Shown here: positions 22,832-33,148 of the stretch, piece after piece | Layout of the letters: every line of letters begins with the position of its first letter | Position numbering within the stretch: the stretch's first letter is position 1 | Position numbers and translations under genes: made by a program | NCBI GenBank assembly: GCA_951394405.1 | Contig: OX596335.1 | Location: 868,001 to 932,000 of the forward strand | Direction of reading: 5' to 3' | Origin: Coprinellus micaceus | Lineage: Eukaryota; Basidiomycota; Agaricomycetes; Agaricales; Psathyrellaceae | DNA: 64,000 nucleotides | The notes under the pieces: generated by a model | Seen by the model: the letters and a program-made list of their open reading frames with translations, nothing else | What the model was told of the DNA's origin: nothing | Database searches by the model: none

Positions 22832-24450
22832 TCAGCAGCAGTGGGTGCCGGCTGGTGCGACCCGCGGACGCTCCGTGGCGTCTTCTTCGACTTGAATAGG
22901 GAGGGACTTTCTTGGGTTCAAAAGGCCCTTTTCCTGGGCAAATTCCGTTGTACGCTTGAGTGCTGCTGGGTCCGATGGAGGCACGTAGAACTCGTCGATA
23001 ATGGGGATTTGCAGGAAATTCATCCTGGGGGTAATAACGGCCATATGATTTGTTCGAATCTCCATCCAGTCCGCTCTTTCGAACGTCAAAGGTTCACTAG
23101 CAATCTAGAACAGTATGAGCGAAGGCGCGATACCAGGTTTGCGTCTAACACATACCATGATGATGTTTTCCCTCTTGTCGGACTTGGTCATCTTGTAATG
23201 GCCGCCTTCGGAGTACTCGCTGAACTCCGTCCCAGAAGAGAACCACTGGAGTCTCGTCAATCACACGAATCCACACACCATAGTCTTCAAGCCACGTACC
23301 AGAGAAGCAGCCTCATCTTCTCTCGAAGAGATGTATCGCGTGACCACTACGCTCTCGCCGTCCGTCACACAGAAATTCAACAGGCTAGGCTACAAGAAGC
23401 AAGGATCAGTTCTAACATTTTTCGGATAATAACCGTAAGGCGGTACCTCGGTGCTGCCATATTGCTTCCTATAGACGTTGAGTTGCGCAATCGTACTCTC
23501 CATCGCTTTCCGCAAAACTGCCGGAGAGAACGACTTGGCTTTGGGATCGGGAAGCTTAGGAAACAATTGGAAGTCAGACCCTCATCCCAGGGAGGAGTCG
23601 ATTGAAGCACATACCTTGGAAATGAAGACTGCGAAAGCCCATTCCGAATCTAAGGGCCCTAGGTTAGGTGGCGTAAAACCCTGTGCGAACGTGCATACCT
23701 GTGTTGCCTTTGACCGTACCAAACGCGATGTCAGAGAGGTCCGACTGCAGTCTCCTCTTAATCGAGTCGAAGTCTGCTATTGATCCGTTATGCATCCACT
23801 GGAAGCAGAGGAAGCGTCCTCGTCAGCCTTGCCCTGTATTCCATGTGACGCAATTGGCCCACCATGAGCTTCCCGAAGACAAACGGATGGCAATTATCCA
23901 GAGACAAAGACCCTGCAGTTGTGGCCCTAACATGCCCACTGCACGAAGTTCAGGGTAAGGCCACGTTCCTGAACAGCGGGGTAGAGAGCAGTGCTCACAA
24001 GACCAACGGTGACTTAATCTTCTCGGCTAGCCGAACAAGATTGACATTATTCCATGCCTAAGTCATAGGTGGTAGGTTAAGTTATCCCACGAACTCCGGT
24101 GAAGTGAAGGGAGGGTGACAGCGTACTGGGGTAACGGAGGTGAATATGCATGGTTGTGACCCCATCTCCTCGTCGTATATCGAGTCGTACCAACCTGCAC
24201 CCTCAATCAGCCTTCCTCGCAAACCTGAAATTGTTCAACTCACCAACTCCAAACCCATCTCCGTTCATCGGCCTCCTCTTATCCAACCTTAGCCTCGAGT
24301 CGAACGCCTGGTTAATGATCGAATGGCATGGTCGAGTCAAGAGCTGAGCAACAAAAGTTCAATATCTACCCCAGATGTAGATTCCAGCACCACGCTCACG
24401 TGTGATAGCAAAACTGGGGAGGTGCCTTTGTAAATGACAAAGCGACACAT
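22832..24450 (-). CDS. DUG3: DUG3-type glutamine amidotransferase
   Basis: Class II (Ntn) glutamine amidotransferase-like subunit of the cytosolic DUG complex, which cleaves glutathione in fungi independently of gamma-glutamyl transpeptidase. The start MCRFVIYKGTSPVLLSH puts the nucleophile Cys at position 2, as required. Exon 2 gives LLTRPCHSIINQAFDSRLRL and DKRRPMNGDGFGVG. Later blocks are YDSIYDEEMGSQPCIFTSVT, AWNNVNLVRLAEKIKSPLV, DNCHPFVFGKLMWMHNGSIA, ESTIAQLNVYRKQYG and LNFCVTDGESVVVTRYIS. These are followed by EDEAASLWFSSGTEFSEY, KRENIIMIASEPLTFERADW and MNFLQIPIIDEFYVPPSD. About nine short introns. The stop at 22832 follows PAGTHCC; the last few residues are less conserved. Confidence 0.9.
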
Positions 24451-24752
24451 AGAGACTGTGGTGGTATGAATGGAAGGGGGGTTCTAGCTTTCATCCCGAC
24501 AGAGTACACGATAGAGCCAATTACGTGCGATCGCGCCAACGAGTCAGGGATATCGCACCTTCCAAATGCGGTCTAGCCCCTGAAAACATCACAAAAGGCG
24601 CCGGCTCTTCGCTGCTTGCTTCCGCGTCGGGGATAAATGATACGTTGCTTCCGAATGAAAGTGGATCAGCATTGTATGTAGTAGTAGTCGACACTATAAG
24701 TAGTGGTATGTATTACATTGTCCGTATTCATTCCCCAAGTTTCATTGCTTGA
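24451..24752. other. Intergenic, DUG3 promoter
   Basis: 302 bp between the DUG3 start codon and the AGM1 stop codon. No gene or RNA seen. Confidence 0.45.
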
Positions 24753-26708
24753 TTAGTAGAATTCCTTTGGGCGCCGAGAAGGGTCGCCGCCAGCCTCGTC
24801 GAAGACCAAACCGCCGACGCGATATGCGAGTTCTAGGAAAGATATAGGTTATCTGGCCGCAAAAGTAGTGAGGTGACTTACCATCGGCCTGAACACGCAA
24901 CCCAGCCTCTGCGTAGACGCGCACAACGTCCTCAGTACCACTGGGACGAACGAACGACCTGCCGGACTCGTATCGATTGACCAGTTCCTCGATCTTCGTC
25001 TGCAGTCCCTGAGGAGTGACGAGCCGGCGCTCAGCGTCCTCAGTTTTGAAGGCGTGACGGTTAGGAACATGGACCTTCACGAGACGGTTAGGCAGATCGG
25101 TGTACAAAGAGTTCCATTCAGCGGCAGAGTAGGCCTTGTGGGCGAGAACGACCTCGACGAGCAGCATATCCGAGAGGGCATCTCCGACGGTCTGATTGAT
25201 CAGCTCTGTGAGGTTCCTGAGGTGCTTAAGGGCGGTGGATTGGGCCGGGGTGGAAGGCTCGTAAGTTTCGAACTTCTCAAGAGTCGAAGGGGAAAAGAGA
25301 ACAGTTCCATGTCCATTTGCCTCGAAGTAGACACCAATGTTGAACTGCTCGGCCGCATGGTGAAGGTGCTTGACCCCTGTGGGGGTACACCTCACGGGCA
25401 ACCTCTACACGCGGCGTACCGTTAGAGCTGAGCCGGACAGTGATAATCAGCGCGCTCACCTCAGAAAGGTACTTTGTGGAAGCACCGTTGGCGTAGGCTG
25501 TCTGAACCACGCCGACCCTGACGCTATCTGAAAGGCCAGCAAGTCGAACGAGATCCACGATGAAGGAAGCCACGAGTGTTGCAATCTTATCGCCATCCAA
25601 CATGAGGAAGTAATTCCGCTCGTCGATGAAGTAGTACATCAGGCGATCGGCATCTCCGTCCAAACTACACGCACGTTGGCCTTTCTGTAGCACACCGATG
25701 AGAGAGGGAGGAGGACGTTGTGAAGTCTTGACATAGTCGGCGCCACACTCGTGGTTCAGACCTCCCGGCGTGGCCGTGTCGGTATTGTGAAGAACGAAGG
25801 GCAAGGTTTCTCCAAGATACTGGGCAAGCTTCTGTGCGGCAAGGGCGCCTACTCCGTTGGCACAATCGATAACCAAGGGCGGGATCCTGGGTCGTCCGGA
25901 CTGGAACGCCCAATGAAGGAACTTTAGAATGCAACTCCAGGAGATCTTGGAAAGATATGGTGCATACCACGAGTTTTCGGAATGCCTCGCTCATCTTCTG
26001 ATAGTAGCCATCCTCCGAATCCTCGCCATACTCTTGCTTCGTGCCCTTCGTGTTGATGGCTCGGACAAGGTAATGGAGGATCGGAGTCGTGGTAATGCCC
26101 GCATCGCGTCCCTCGGCTCCCAAGGACTTCAACCCGTCCTCGAAAGCCTGGACGAGAGACTCACCAGAGGGACGCGTGTCTCGGCCATACACAACACGGG
26201 AAGGCTTCGCCATATCGATGCGGGTGCCCCTGATGAAGTCATACAGGGTGCTAACGAACTCCTCGTTGGGCGAGTTCGCGAGAAGTGTTGCGTGATGCTC
26301 CCAAGCGGCTTCCAACATCTCGCCACGGGGATCGACGAGCTTCACTCCATTATCCTATCGCACAACGGATTGTGATGAGCGGAATCGGCGCTAAGGAGCG
26401 CGAGGGAACATACCTCTTCCGGATTGTGGGATGCGGTGATCATGACGCCGATGGTCTTGCCATCGAGTTTCTTGCTACGCAAAGCAGCGAGGATCCCAAC
26501 CCTAAACAGCACCGAGTCGAGCACTGAGCCCCTATAGAACGGTCATGACGAGGCCACAAGATGAGATAACGGCTTGGACTTACAGAGTTCTGAATCCCGC
26601 AGTACCATAAGAGTAGACGACGCTGCGAGGTTTCGGGTGGAGATCGCTATAGGCCTGGATCTCCTCGCTAGGGAAGGGTCCGCGAACTTCGAGAACGTTG
26701 GCAGACAT
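24753..26708 (-). CDS. PCM1/AGM1: Phosphoacetylglucosamine mutase
   Basis: Converts GlcNAc-6-phosphate to GlcNAc-1-phosphate, the step before UDP-GlcNAc, and so feeds chitin, GPI anchors and N-glycans. The start [20 protein letters not shown] is followed by [12 protein letters not shown]. The active-site serine loop is [13 protein letters not shown]. The metal-binding loop is [13 protein letters not shown]. The sugar-binding loop is [14 protein letters not shown]. The phosphate-binding loop is [17 protein letters not shown]. All four loops of the hexosephosphate mutase family are intact. The end reads [19 protein letters not shown], then RRPKEFY and the stop at 24755-24753. About six introns. 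It is divergent from SEC17 with only 157 bp between start codons. Confidence 0.96.
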
Positions 26709-26865
26709 GGCGGTGAAGGATGAAGGCAGGGGGCGAAGACGTCAAAACTCATGAGATCAAGCAGTTAAGTAGTCCGCCCGGCTGATCAGATGACGCACTG
26801 GGACAGTTGCTGTGTAGCTTCAACCGTAGCCGAACTCTCCTTGTACTCACTCCACCACCACCACC
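26709..26865. promoter_or_regulatory. Divergent AGM1/SEC17 promoter region
   Basis: 157 bp separate two start codons facing away from each other, so both promoters must lie here or inside the 5' exons. I see no clear TATA box. Shared regulation is inference. Confidence 0.45.
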
Positions 26866-27897
26866 ATGTCCAACAAAGAACGAGACGACGCCTTCAAGCT
26901 ACTCGAGAAGGCCAATAAGAGGGCCGCCTCATCGGCGGGCTGGTTCTCGTCTGCGTCTACCAAGTTCGAGGAAGCTGGAGACCTCTTCCAGCAGGCTGCT
27001 AACGTTTTCAAGCTCCTGAAGATGTTCAAGGAGGCTGGGGATGCTTTCTCTCGGGAGGCAGAATGCAGGGAGAAGTGTAGTGAAACTTCTGAAGCTTCGA
27101 ACGCATGGTGGAATGCATCGAAAGCTTATAAGCGGGGGTTCCCTGATTGTGAGTGCACTCTACTGGTTGCCCCACCCCAAGCTCACACAAGGAGCATAGT
27201 GGCCATCCAGGCTCTCAACCAGACCATTCAGCATCTGGTAAAGGGTGGAAGGTTCAGGCAAGCGGCTGATCGGGAAAAGGAGATCGCCCAGATATACTTG
27301 CAGGAGACCAACGATCTCCAGAGGGCCTGCGATAGCTTCCTTCGTGCTGGGGAATGGTATGCAGGCGAAGATGCAACTGCGTATGTGGTTTCAAAGGTAC
27401 CACGAATACCTATCTGACAATCTCTCAACAGCACTGCAAACCAGTGCTACAAGGACGCAGCAGATCTATATGCCGACTTGGAGCAGTTCCCCCAAGCCAT
27501 CCAACTCTATGAACGGGTCGCCGACCATTCCTTGACCTCGAACTTGACCAAGTACAGCGTCAAGGAATACTGGCTGAAGGCGCTCCTCTGTGCGGTAGCG
27601 ATGCAGGTATGTATCCCCAGTCGATCTCCCGGTCACTCAAAGTTAATCAAGGGGGTGTAGGATATCGTCACTGCCAGGAGAGCTACCCAGAAGTACGTCA
27701 CTCAGGACAACGCTTTCTCCTCAACACGTGAATGCAAGTTTGCAAACGCGATCATCGAGGCTGTTGACGCCGGAGACATTGAAGCTTTCACTGGTGCTGT
27801 ATTCGAATTCGACCAGATCACCAAGCTCGACAACTGGAAGACGGCGATTCTTCTCAGGATTAAGAAGGGGATCCAAGATGAGCCTGGCCTCACCTAA
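26866..27897 (+). CDS. SEC17: Alpha-SNAP (SEC17), vesicle fusion adaptor
   Basis: Binds SNARE complexes and recruits NSF/Sec18 for their disassembly after membrane fusion. Four exons: 26866-27148, 27200-27380, 27432-27606 and 27661-27897. The protein is about 290 residues of TPR-like helices: MSNKERDDAFKLLEKANKRA, SASTKFEEAGDLFQQAANVF, AGDAFSREAECREKCSETSE, QALNQTIQHLVKGGRFRQAA, NQCYKDAADLYADLEQFPQA and LYERVADHSLTSNLTKYSVK. The C-terminal block FTGAVFEFDQITKLDNWKT and LLRIKKGIQDEPGLT is the conserved NSF-activating end. Length is normal for the family. Confidence 0.96.
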
Positions 27898-28160
27898 GGA
27901 CTGTGTAGTCTCGATATCCTCATTTCCCTTGCATATATACACCCACATTTCTTTAATCTGTATCTACGTTTGTACCCATTACGACCTGGACGTCTCGTTT
28001 GGAACCTGGAGAGAGTCTCGGGGCTCCTGAGCGGTGTGAGTGACGTTGATCCGGCGTGTTTGAGCCGTCTGATCCTGACCACGTCGACACTCCGACCCGC
28101 CAACTTGAACGCGCAGTAGCCTGCATTAATCCCTCACATTCCTTTATCTCTCTCTGTACC

Positions 28161-29341
28161 ATGCACATCATCTATGCACTAATTCTGCGACTGCTTCACC
28201 TGGTGTATGCGGTTCACATATTCTTTTCTTCGCTCTGGGAGCGATACCGACGGAGACCAGCACAACCTCTCGATGGAGCGCGCCAACGAGTCCCAAAGCA
28301 TCTCGCCATTGTATTTATCGCGTCGCCAAACCTCGCCAAGGACTCGATATCAGATGCAATCGTGGAGAGTGTGGCGAACGCTGTTCAGTGGTGTAGACAG
28401 TTGGGAGTGTCGAAGCTGACGGTGTATGAGGAACATGGTATGCGCCCGGGCTCATCGTTCATGAGGCAATACAACTTACGGCAAGGCAAGGTCATGCAAC
28501 GGAGTGCGACTCGCAAATCCGATCTAAGTTGCTGGCTTCTCCTTTGGACTGCGAAACGAGTGAATCTGAAGTCGAATACCGTCCTTTAACACCCCCACCG
28601 TCGGACTACTCGGAGTCGAGGCCCCTGTCACCATCACATTCACCCTCCCTCATTCCTATAACAACCATTACGGTCTCCGACCCTCACCAGGAGGAAAAGG
28701 GATCATCGAGGAGGACAAACCTCAGGCGCCGACGTAAGTCCTAGCTTTGAATCCAGTTCTGGCGGGGAGCTCATTAGGATTCAGGCAACGGAGATGAGAA
28801 GCCGACGTCACATTCCCTTCAGCTCTGCCTCATCTCGAGGGACGCGTCAAAAGATGCCATAGCTGCTGTAGCAACTTCCCTTGCGCGTAACACCGCTTTC
28901 AATCAACGAAAAGGGAGCCGCCAACTACCTAAATTCAACCTGAGTATTGGTGGTCTCGAATCCATTCTTGAGAGTAGGCACAGTCCCTTGCCCCGTGTAG
29001 GCCGCTACTTACCCTAGACCCGCTCAGATGTAGATGGGCTATCACCTCCCGACTTTATGATTGTCCACTCCCTGAGCACAGAAAACACGACACGCAGAAG
29101 TCCTCTCGAGCTGCACGCCTTCCCTCCCTGGCACGTTCGCCTGACAGAAATCTAGTACGTGTTTGATCTCCCATACTACGTCAGCACGTAGACATTGACT
29201 CGATTCCACAGCTCTTCCAAACTCTATCCCACAAATTGGCTTCGAAGAAGACCATCGGCGATTGCAAGACCTCTCGACGAAACGACATTCTGCGAGGCAT
29301 TAGACGAGTTCGCTGGTGCCGAAATGAGGTTTGGGAAGTGA
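28161..29341 (+). CDS. NUS1: NUS1, dehydrodolichyl diphosphate synthase regulatory subunit
   Basis: Non-catalytic subunit that pairs with a cis-prenyltransferase (Rer2/Srt1 type) in the ER to make dolichol for glycosylation. The start MHIIYALILRLLHLVYAVHI is a membrane anchor, as in NgBR/Nus1. Next come PKHLAIVFIASPNLAKDSIS and DAIVESVANAVQWCRQLGV, then SKLTVYEEHG, the family's cis-IPTase-like strand. Later exons give LQLCLISRDASKDAIAAVAT, SDVDGLSPPDFMIVHSLS and LHAFPPWHVRLTEI. The last reads LDETTFCEALDEFAGAEMRF plus GK and a stop. The C-terminal R-F-G-K holds the RXG motif that completes the partner's active site. A poorly conserved Ser/Pro-rich insert lies around 28560-28740. Exact introns in the middle are uncertain. 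Confidence 0.88.
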
Positions 29342-30311
29342 TACTAGGGACTTTGGAGCGCTGTTTCGTGTAAGATTTATCGCATATATCCTTGTGTACG
29401 ACAATTCTACTTGGTGGTTCAACAGGACATTCTTGGGCGTCTATATCAAGGCTGTACCTCGGTCGGATCTATATCCTGGGCGACTATCACTAAGCTGTGA
29501 TTCACGTTACAGGTGCCCGCACTCCAAGGATTTCTTGGAGTATTTCGCTGAATACAAGGGCCCTCGGTTGGGGCCACTGGATCCCGAGTCGCAGAATTGG
29601 AGCAGGCCTGCGCAGACCCTGTCGATCAGAGGTAGAGAAAACCGTCCTCCTCGGAGATGATCCGCGAAAAGGGAGGTAGCCAATGGAATACAAAGCAATC
29701 TCCAATGAAATTTAGCGGCGATGGGCTTGACTCGAACGTGTCAAGATATACCCGAACCGCAACACAAGGTACGCCAACGATGGCTGCGGCGTTCCGAAGA
29801 GGAGGTAAGTGCTGTCGAACCCGTAAAACACTTCAAATCTCTCTGAGCATACTGACCGCATCACCTTCCCTTTCGAAGTTGGAGCGGCAGGTACTTGGCA
29901 GGTGTAAACCCTGAGCACGAGGACTCAGCCACTCCCCCTTGAAGCACTCAGACTCCATCGGAAAACCCTATCACAGGGAGGCTCCATTTAATTATGTGTC
30001 GGAGCAGTGCCCAATGTACGTCGGTCCTGACTCGAACCGACGAACGCTCAATGGGTGGCCACCATACGAAGTAACTTGGGCGCTTCTGAAGGAGCAGGTG
30101 ATCCCCCGAGAACACCCAAACGAGGTACTTCTCCGGTCAGCTCGGCATCGTCGTCCAATGCCACGCAGGGACACTATCACCCTCCAATGATATCGAGGGT
30201 GTGGCGTTTCATGTGCAGGATGCCGCTGCGGCAGAAGGCCCGAGTGCATCCAAAGCTATGTATTTCAACTGGTTGGGCGTCAAACCTCCAACAGCAGCAC
30301 CGGGGCAATGA
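29342..30311 (+). other. Unresolved stretch, possible unrecognised spliced gene
   Basis: About 970 bp between NUS1 and the DUF2235 gene. On the plus strand several pieces look protein-like and are flanked by plausible splice sites: 29331-29660 (FLEYFAEYKGPRLGPLDPES), 29939-30140 (NRRTLNGWPPYEVTWALLK, EQVIPREHPNEVLL), then after a possible GTCAGC...CGCAG intron a piece containing IEGVAFHVQDAAAAEGPSA and MYFNWLGVKPPTAAPGQ with TGA near 30311. I do not recognise the family and cannot find a convincing start codon, so this may be a gene, a relic or chance. Confidence 0.3.
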
Positions 30312-30319
30312 TATATAAA
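30312..30319 (+). promoter_or_regulatory. TATA box of the DUF2235 gene
   Basis: TATATAAA, 97 bp before the ATG at 30416. Typical position for a fungal TATA box with a 5' leader. Confidence 0.5.
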
Positions 30320-30415
30320 CAGAGACCATGGGAACGTATCAGGAATACATCTTCCCCACATACCTGCACTGCTTCCTTTCATTGCAAAGTCGATTTCATC
30401 AAGTAGAACAAATTA

Positions 30416-32960
30416 ATGGACACACTCGACACACCTCTGGCGGTCCCATTGGCAGGACCGGCTGCCGCGACCATAGCAAGCTCGCTACTGTTCAGGACAG
30501 AGACGTCACAATCCCGCCAGAGTCACCACAGTAACCCTCATACCCCGACCCCACCAACGAATGCGACGCACAGCAGCCCGAACAGGTCCCCCCGTCGTCT
30601 GAATACGGACCCGGAGATCTCATCCAATCCCGAGCTCAGGCTGAGGGTGAACAAGCGCATCGTTGTGTGCTGTGATGGGTGAGTGTCCTACTCAGAAAAG
30701 TTGGCAAGGCACAAAGTCGGCGCCAATATCTGCGCGTATTGACGCCATCTGGCATCAAGAGACGCTTTGCTTCCTCGTCTGTGTCCCCAACGTAGGATCA
30801 GGAACTGACCATCCTCGATTCACTCCCCCCGCAGGACCTGGCAAGACGGAATAGGAGAACTTTCCCGCTCCAGGTACACCAACGTTCTCGTGAGTCATTC
30901 ACGCTCTCCCTCCAGGGGCGCTAAATTGACTCGTGTACGTTTAGCGCCTTGCCCGAACGATCCATCACGAAGACGAGCGCTTTCAGCCTCCAATCCCCCA
31001 AATTGTGTACTATCAATCTGGGATCGGGACTGAGAAGAACTTCTACTCTGAATACATCGAGGGTGAGTGCTACCCCCCCGATCGTTGCGTCGTCCATTCT
31101 TACTGACGACTTGTAACAGGGACAACAGGAGGCTCTTTGGGTATGTATGACCTCAGTGCGCCTCTCTTCTCCGTGTACTTACATTTTACTCCGATCCACA
31201 GCGGACAAGGTTGAAGAAGCGTACGCCTTTGTTGCGCAGTGAGTCGTCACCTTTACGTCAGTCCCGTTCCAGGGCTAATACCTCGTTTTGAAGTAATTTC
31301 AACCCCGGCGACGAGATCTTCCTCTTTGGGTTCTCGAGGGGGGCGTATACAGCTCGAATGGTTGCGATGCTAATAGTAAGCCTCGCCTCGTCGCTTCCAG
31401 AGACGTATTTACTTACTCGGCCGGTCTGTAGGGTGAATTTGGGGTTCTCGACCGCAAGGACATGGACCATTTCGCCAAAATATTCATTTGCTACCAAAAG
31501 ATGGGGAAGACCAACAACGATGGTGGTAAGTCTCTGGAGTAGCCTGACTCACGTTTACACGGAACTAACCATATACCCTCTCCAGAACGTGCAAAGCTAA
31601 GAGAGGAACTCGATCCCTGGTGTAAAAAGAATGCGAAAGGAAAAATGCGAGCCGACTGCGACGGGGATAAATTCACAATCAAGTATGGACTCCTTGTCTG
31701 ATTAATATGGGGTGACCTCCTCTAACAATTTTTATCAAAGATGTCTCGGAGTATTCGATACAGTAGGATCGGTTGGCGTCCCGGAGACGCTGAGGATCCG
31801 CTCTCCCAAGACCGTGAACATCTTGGGTATGCAAGATAATATATTGGGCGCTCATGTTGAGCGTGCATATCAAGCGCTAGCCCTGAACGAGGAGCGGAAG
31901 GACTTTGTGAGTGACTGTATGGGTACTAGTGAAGCGTAGGGCTGACAGGAGATCGTAGATGTGCAACAAGTGGAACCAAACAGACAAGGGACGGAAGAGA
32001 AATCAAGTCTTGAGACAGTGTTGGTTTCCAGGTGCGCAGTATCCGTTCCAATTTTCAATGCCTATCTCATTCGGCTCCAACATTTCTTCCGAACAGGATC
32101 CCATTCTGACGTTGGCGGTGGTTACCCTGAGCATGACCTCGCCGATCTTTCGCTAGTGTGGATGGCTGTAAGTGTCTCGATCGTGACGTGCCATTGCGCC
32201 GTTGATATATTTCTTTCGCAGGCACAAATTGAAGACGCCCTAGGCCTCGACATTGAGTACTTGGCGAACCTCCCGAGGCCTGTCGCTCCATGGGGGAAAC
32301 AACAGCCTCACAAGTAGGTCGCCCCCCTGCATATATCCACAAGGCTGACACCCAAACTCTTTTCCCTCTGTTAGGAAATCGGGCATATTCGCTCTCTTCC
32401 CGAGCATCCAACGCCCTCTCCCCTCCACGACCGACGAGCTCACCCACGAATACATCCACCCGTCCATCCACGAGCAAACCAAAATCAGTGTACATCTCTC
32501 CGCTGTCCTGAAGGCCAATCCAAGGATTGTGGGCACCCTTTTCCCCCTCGAAGAAGGATTCCAGAAGAACTGGCCATTCAGCCAAGACTCGATAGCGGCT
32601 CGCACATATAGCTCGGATCTTGAGCACCAGATGACTGCCGATGCGATAACCCCGACTTGGTCGCTTGTACGGTCGGCATCTAAGTTCACGAGCTCGATTA
32701 AGCGCAGTTTGAGCACGTCTGGGAACCGACGACAGAGCTCGGAGGCTGCTGCTGCTGGTCTAACGAGTCGGATGTCGGAAGACCTCTCGAGGAGATCGGA
32801 AGGCCTCCCAAGGAAGTCGGAAGAACTATCGAGAAAGTCCCAGGACAGGACCCAGGAGGATGTTGCCGTTGTGCGCGTCAGTGTGGAGACCAACAAACTG
32901 AAAAAGACCAGGAGGGTATCATCCCCGCTTCCATCTATCTCGGTCGTTGCTGGGCATTGA
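30416..32960 (+). CDS. DUF2235 (Tle1-like) alpha/beta hydrolase
   Basis: Predicted serine hydrolase with the DUF2235 fold, also found in bacterial T6SS phospholipases of the Tle1 type. In Agaricomycetes these are common intracellular proteins of unknown substrate. A Ser/Pro-rich N-terminus (residues 1-75) precedes KRIVVCCDGTWQDGIGELS. Then RYTNVLRLARTIHHEDE, QIVYYQSGIGTEKNFYSEYI and the nucleophile elbow EIFLFGFSRGAYTARMVA (G-F-S-R-G). CLGVFDTVGSVGVPETLRI carries the likely catalytic Asp, and HSDVGGGYPEHDLADLSLVW the likely His. The tail has three near-identical 7-residue units (SE-x-L-x-R-K/R) at 32775-32837, then a basic Ser-rich end. Around ten introns. Convergent with the first MFS gene, 188 bp away. 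Confidence 0.9.
32775..32837 (+). repeat. Three tandem 21-bp units in the DUF2235 tail
   Basis: Units at 32775, 32796 and 32817 encode SEDLSRR, SEGLPRK and SEELSRK. They keep frame and diverge mainly at synonymous or similar codons, so they look translated. Function unknown. Confidence 0.75.
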
Positions 32961-33148
32961 GTGCCTTCATGCGATCACCAGCGCATATCTCATTCATTCT
33001 TCCTATTCCAATCGCATCCCATATCAGCATTGCATTCTATAACCCTAGTAATGACGTGAAACCCCGTATACTCTATCTGTAGAACTAATACCCTTACATA
33101 CATACCTGTTTCTATCTCCTAGCATCCCTATTTATAGCCTTAAAATGT

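Noticed and set aside
29725..29750. T-loop-like sequence and small hairpin TTGACTCGAACGTGTCAAG
   Set aside because: It is an isolated short inverted repeat; no cloverleaf can be built around it. The similar CTGACTCGAACC near 30028 also lacks pairing.
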